A stretch of 64,000 nt of DNA from Hyaloscypha bicolor E (Eukaryota > Ascomycota > Leotiomycetes > Helotiales > Hyaloscyphaceae), in contig NW_020194518.1 in the NCBI RefSeq assembly GCF_002865645.1, forward strand, positions 2,045,463 to 2,109,462, read 5' to 3'. This document shows, in pieces, positions 60,871-64,000 of the stretch. Both the position numbers and the translations under genes were made by a program. Each line of letters opens with the position of its first letter. Position 1 is the first letter of the stretch. Under the pieces are notes generated by a model. The model saw only the letters and a list, made by a program, of their open reading frames with translations, ran no database searches and was not told where the DNA came from.

Positions 60871-60947
60871 CAGTGCGAAAATCAGAAAATCAGAAAATCA
60901 CTTTTGGCTTCTCGGATTTGTCCGCTAGCTAGCTGTGGGCCTCAGTA

Positions 60948-61724
60948 GTATGTCCGCTACCGATATGAAGGTTGGAACTACAGATCGCTGATTTGTGCGA
61001 CTCGTAGGCTGAACGATTTAGCATGATTCAGGATTACCGATGTAAGTACTGATCTGAACACCATATTAACTAGAGTGTACCTTGAACAGCGTCCGAGATC
61101 GCTATTCACGTCTCTAAGAAACTCCACCCTATTAATTCAATACATACGAAACCTTCTCGGAATTTTCGAAATTATAAAACACGTATAGTTCTGTTCAGAA
61201 ATTTGGTTTGTTACATAGTGATTACGCACGCTGTATTGACCAGACTATCTACAGGAGTGCCATAACAGATAGCAGTATCCACAAGACTAAGTGGAGGCTC
61301 AAGTTGAGCTCGCAGAAGCGATGAGAAAATAAAGACTTTTAATTACAGGACATAATCAAATTGATTTAACATACAACAGTCTATGGCACATGGCAGGAGA
61401 TGAAGTACACGATGTTGGATTGTCAGTACGTTGGTATACTAAACCAGACGATAAAAAGGATGTTTGATACCGCAAAGCTTGAGAAAAAGATAAACGAGAA
61501 AATAAAAGAGAGAGATTAAGAAAGGTGGCAACGGTTAATAAAAGCATACACCGAGAGACTCAATTCAACTCCCCGTTAGACACACGAAAGCGGGGTGCCG
61601 AGCTGCTGTGGCAACAAGGAAACCTATTCCAAATTTCCAATTCCCGGGACGGCAAACTAAGATGCAACTTAAAGAACACAAAAAGTAAGCCGCCTCCAAG
61701 CCTCAACACCACCAGATCTATCTC
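60948..61724. other. Intergenic, right flank of the 17-kb element
   Basis: GC-balanced. A copy of TATGTCCGCTA lies just outside the element, resembling the TGTCCGCTAGC word of its own terminal repeat. No gene seen. Confidence 0.45.
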
Positions 61725-64000
61725 CTACTTATCAGGATGCATCTTCCCCCCCTTATGCACTATCTTCGGCACCTGATACCCAGCCTGCGTAAGAGTGCTC
61801 GTCATCTGACTGATATGGTGGTCCATTTTGTTGTTCGCCCTCTCAATATCATTGTTGCTCATGTTCTTCCGCAGTGGCGAATTGACATTAGGTAACGCCT
61901 TGTTCCCCTTGATATTATAATATAGAACATAGTTCTTGAGCTGGTGTACCCTTCGTTTCTTCGTCTCCCACTCCTTGCGCACCTTCTCGTAGTCGTTATT
62001 CCCGCTTCTGTCATCCGAATTCGAGTTATTCTCATCTTGTGTGTATTTTGTACTGCCGTCCGTGTTGTGGTCGTTCTTTTTGTTGGGGTCAAGGACTTTG
62101 AAATAGATCTGATGTCCAATGCCCGGCACAAACCACGTCGTCGACTGGATTACATCCGGATGCGGCCACATGCCTTCCGTGATCTCCCTCGCCGCCTTCT
62201 CCTTCTCGCTCTCGCCTCTATTCAGCGCATCTCTGAAATACCGATCTTTGCTCGTGAGCGGCATGATTGTTGGCACCGGGGCGGTAATTGTCTTCAACTC
62301 CCCCGTTTTCTCGTCTTTGATCTGAACGTTCTTTTGATCCAGATGGAGATGCCAATGTGAGAGCACAAGGCGGGCATAACTGGTCGCGGCAACGAGCTCG
62401 TACCATCGTGCGTTGTAGTCTGGATCGTGGATGTGACCTTCAAGGAGCGGTGTTCCGTATGCGGTACCCGGAAGCTTAAGCTCTATCATGCAGGTAAGCA
62501 ACTGATTGATCCTCACTTCGAGTATTCTCAACTCCGAATTCATGAGGTTCAACGCCAGGTTATCAGGGGAAGACCATGGCTTGCTTTGCTGTTCGAAGTG
62601 CGTTATCCACTGTGGCGGTACATGTCCGTTGGCCACGATGCTGTTGGTGAGGGCCTGAATTGCTTCCTGCATAGCAGTGTAGATTCCGAATTTCTTCTGC
62701 ATTCGAGGGTCAGGGGCTTGCTCTGTAGGCGAGGCAACGACGGGGCGTATATCGTCCAGGATACCGACAAGCACGTCTTTGAAGACTCGGTCGGATCGGC
62801 GCAGCATCTCTCGGACGACAGGATCGTAAACAATCTCCTCGCCACTGGGAAGAAGTTCTTTGGGACTCAAGTTTCTGATTCTGATAGCAAGTTGCAGAGC
62901 GCGGTTGTAGAGACGTTGAACCTCGTTGACAGTAAGCTTCTGAGTAAGATATTCAGAGCTAGTGGCCATCAAGTTTGTGATCTTATTCGCCTCCAAAAGA
63001 TGCTGCGACGTGGGCACGAAGCCGGATCTGCTCGTCTGGTCGTTGCGAGGAACTTCAGGTGCCCAAACAGGTAGCGCTTCGTTCGAATTAACAAGCGTAT
63101 CAGTGAGGTCAACAATCACCTGGCATAGCCGCTCATAGATAGGGAACATCCGATACGCGTTGTCCTCATATGTGGTGTTCATATCGATCGACCAGTCTTT
63201 TGGCTTCGTCGTGTCCCAGCCGTTCCGAATAGCAATCACGTTGCCGCCCAGTCTGTCGACCTCACGCTCTAGTCTGTTCTTCAACGCTCTAGTCCTCTGA
63301 AGTTCCTCTTCGAGTTGCTTGATGGTGAAATCAACTGTATTCGTTGCTCCCAGCCCTTTCACACCCAATGCCTTCAATCTCGCAACTTCGATCGTGACAG
63401 CACGCAGGTAAGCCATGAGATCCATATGCCACGCATCCTCCTTCGGCATGCCAAACTTAATCGCCGCATCCACAACCATCTTATCATTATAAGCGTGCGA
63501 ATCGAGAAGTTGCCTGCACTTGTATTCCAGCGCAGAGATCTTCAACTGGCATCCTGCCTCATCTTGGCATTTCTCAGAATGGATTTCTCTCTCTGCAGCA
63601 AGTGCTTGTCGAGTCTGCATCCCAGCTTCGATGAGAGCCTGGTTGTCCCGTTGAAGCATCCTGATCTTGGCTTTCAAGTCGTCGACCTCCGTTACCGCAA
63701 CGAGCATGTTCTCCCCGGCCCCGCGTGCATAATCAATTTGTTCTTTCCACTTGACGATTTCAGTGTTGTATTTCGAACGCAGGTTGTTTTTCTCCAGTAT
63801 CCAGTTGTCTTTTTCCTGTTCCAAGTCTGCAACCCTGCGTTGTGCGCGATCAAACTCAGAGTGGATACGATCGTTGGGAGGGGTTGCGACGAATGTGCTC
63901 ACTGTCGGGGTACGATTGTAAGCACCGTCACGCTCCCTGGTGCTGCGTCTCAACTGGGTTTCGAGGGAATCGACATTGATCCGGAGTTGATCGATTTCCA
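61725..64000 (-). CDS. Long coiled-coil protein, 5' end outside the window
   Basis: Open frame of about 758 codons on the minus strand, continuous to the window edge (EIDQLRINVDSLETQLRRST is in frame before any Met), so the start lies beyond 64000. The visible N-terminal 230 residues are heptad-rich coiled coil (DRAQRRVADLEQEKDNW, ILEKNNLRSKYNTEIVKWKE, VDDLKAKIRMLQRDNQALIE, TIKQLEEELQRTRALKNRLE). A helical globular region follows with Trp-containing motifs (LPVWAPEV, PPQWITHFEQQSKPW, SYARLVLSHWHLHL). A hydrophilic Asn/Asp-rich segment precedes the C-terminus VPKIVHKGGKMHPDK. No introns are seen and no stop codons or RIP damage, although it lies less than 1 kb from the mutated block. No family recognised. 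Confidence 0.75.
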   Translation of the reverse strand, partial: EIDQLRINVDSLETQLRRSTRERDGAYNRTPTVSTFVATPPNDRIHSEFDRAQRRVADLEQEKDNWILEKNNLRSKYNTEIVKWKEQIDYARGAGENMLVAVTEVDDLKAKIRMLQRDNQALIEAGMQTRQALAAEREIHSEKCQDEAGCQLKISALEYKCRQLLDSHAYNDKMVVDAAIKFGMPKEDAWHMDLMAYLRAVTIEVARLKALGVKGLGATNTVDFTIKQLEEELQRTRALKNRLEREVDRLGGNVIAIRNGWDTTKPKDWSIDMNTTYEDNAYRMFPIYERLCQVIVDLTDTLVNSNEALPVWAPEVPRNDQTSRSGFVPTSQHLLEANKITNLMATSSEYLTQKLTVNEVQRLYNRALQLAIRIRNLSPKELLPSGEEIVYDPVVREMLRRSDRVFKDVLVGILDDIRPVVASPTEQAPDPRMQKKFGIYTAMQEAIQALTNSIVANGHVPPQWITHFEQQSKPWSSPDNLALNLMNSELRILEVRINQLLTCMIELKLPGTAYGTPLLEGHIHDPDYNARWYELVAATSYARLVLSHWHLHLDQKNVQIKDEKTGELKTITAPVPTIMPLTSKDRYFRDALNRGESEKEKAAREITEGMWPHPDVIQSTTWFVPGIGHQIYFKVLDPNKKNDHNTDGSTKYTQDENNSNSDDRSGNNDYEKVRKEWETKKRRVHQLKNYVLYYNIKGNKALPNVNSPLRKNMSNNDIERANNKMDHHISQMTSTLTQAGYQVPKIVHKGGKMHPDK

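Larger units (their letters stand above)
43897..60945. mobile_element. 17-kb TIR-bounded, TA-flanked composite element
   Basis: The left end (43897-43968) and the reverse complement of the right end (about 60874-60945) share about 72 bp at roughly 90 percent. Both open with CTGAGGCC, both contain CTAGCGGACAAA, and both continue with AAAAGTGATTTTCTGATTTT then GATTTTCGC. TA lies immediately outside both ends (43895-43896, 60946-60947). Inside lie a C- or G-rich stretch at each end and then RIP-mutated AT-rich DNA, including a complete LTR retrotransposon. Without that nested insertion the element is about 9.2 kb. No transposase could be read, so its superfamily is unknown; TA duplication alone would suit Tc1/mariner-like elements, but the size is far larger than usual. 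Confidence 0.7.

Noticed and set aside
62427..63074. Plus-strand frame of 215 codons
   Set aside because: Exactly antisense to the coiled-coil gene, which has the stronger coding character and continues beyond it on both sides.

Overview
The window is nuclear DNA of a filamentous ascomycete (Pezizomycotina; a Leotiomycetes-type genome is my guess). The reasons are genes with short 49-82 bp introns (GT-AG plus one GC-AG, with recognisable branch sites), a fungal Dre4/Urn1-like WW-FF protein, a proteasome alpha-4 gene, a fungal rhodopsin-domain protein, and above all a two-compartment base composition. Ordinary GC-balanced segments alternate with two large AT-rich blocks (about 12.4-28.3 kb and 44.0-60.8 kb) in which CpA and TpG are almost absent and TpA is in excess. 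That is the signature of repeat-induced point mutation (RIP). The blocks hold transposons whose frames are riddled with stop codons.

Layout. 0-4.1 kb: two F-box-like paralogs (one broken, one intact) and a four-exon rhodopsin-domain membrane protein, all on the minus strand. 4.1-12.4 kb: a repeat-rich accessory region with a perfect-armed TA-flanked MITE carrying a 17-bp tandem array, a second inverted-repeat element, a PLL-like beta-propeller gene carrying one stop codon, a 1.07-kb LINE-like insertion with an 18-bp target duplication, an MFS transporter pseudogene and a fragment of a third F-box-like paralog. 12.4-28.3 kb: AT-rich block with a 17-bp and an 18-bp tandem array, an LTR, a fold-back insertion and a dead Ty3/gypsy element whose RT, RNase H and integrase can still be read. 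28.3-33.2 kb: repeat remnants, one broken and one intact F-box-like paralog.

33.2-37.4 kb is the conserved core: a small secreted protein, the WW/FF splicing-type protein, and the divergently transcribed proteasome subunit alpha-4. 37.6-41.4 kb holds a large multi-membrane-segment orphan gene whose splicing can be followed but which carries at least three stop codons and a frameshift. 41.7-43.1 kb holds a hAT-like non-autonomous transposon with a perfect 8-bp target duplication and a solo LTR. 43.9-60.9 kb is one 17-kb unit bounded by about 72-bp inverted repeats and TA dinucleotides. A complete but RIP-killed 7.8-kb chromovirus-like Ty3/gypsy element (two 298-bp LTRs, TTTTT target duplication) is nested inside it. 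61.7-64.0 kb: the 3' part of a long coiled-coil protein gene that runs off the window.

Together this is a transposon-dominated, fast-evolving region surrounding a small housekeeping island (Dre4-like and proteasome genes). The F-box-like family (five copies, all on the minus strand), the broken lectin-like gene and the broken membrane gene all sit close to RIP-mutated repeats. Several of their stop codons are of the CpA-to-TpA type expected from RIP leaking into neighbouring genes.
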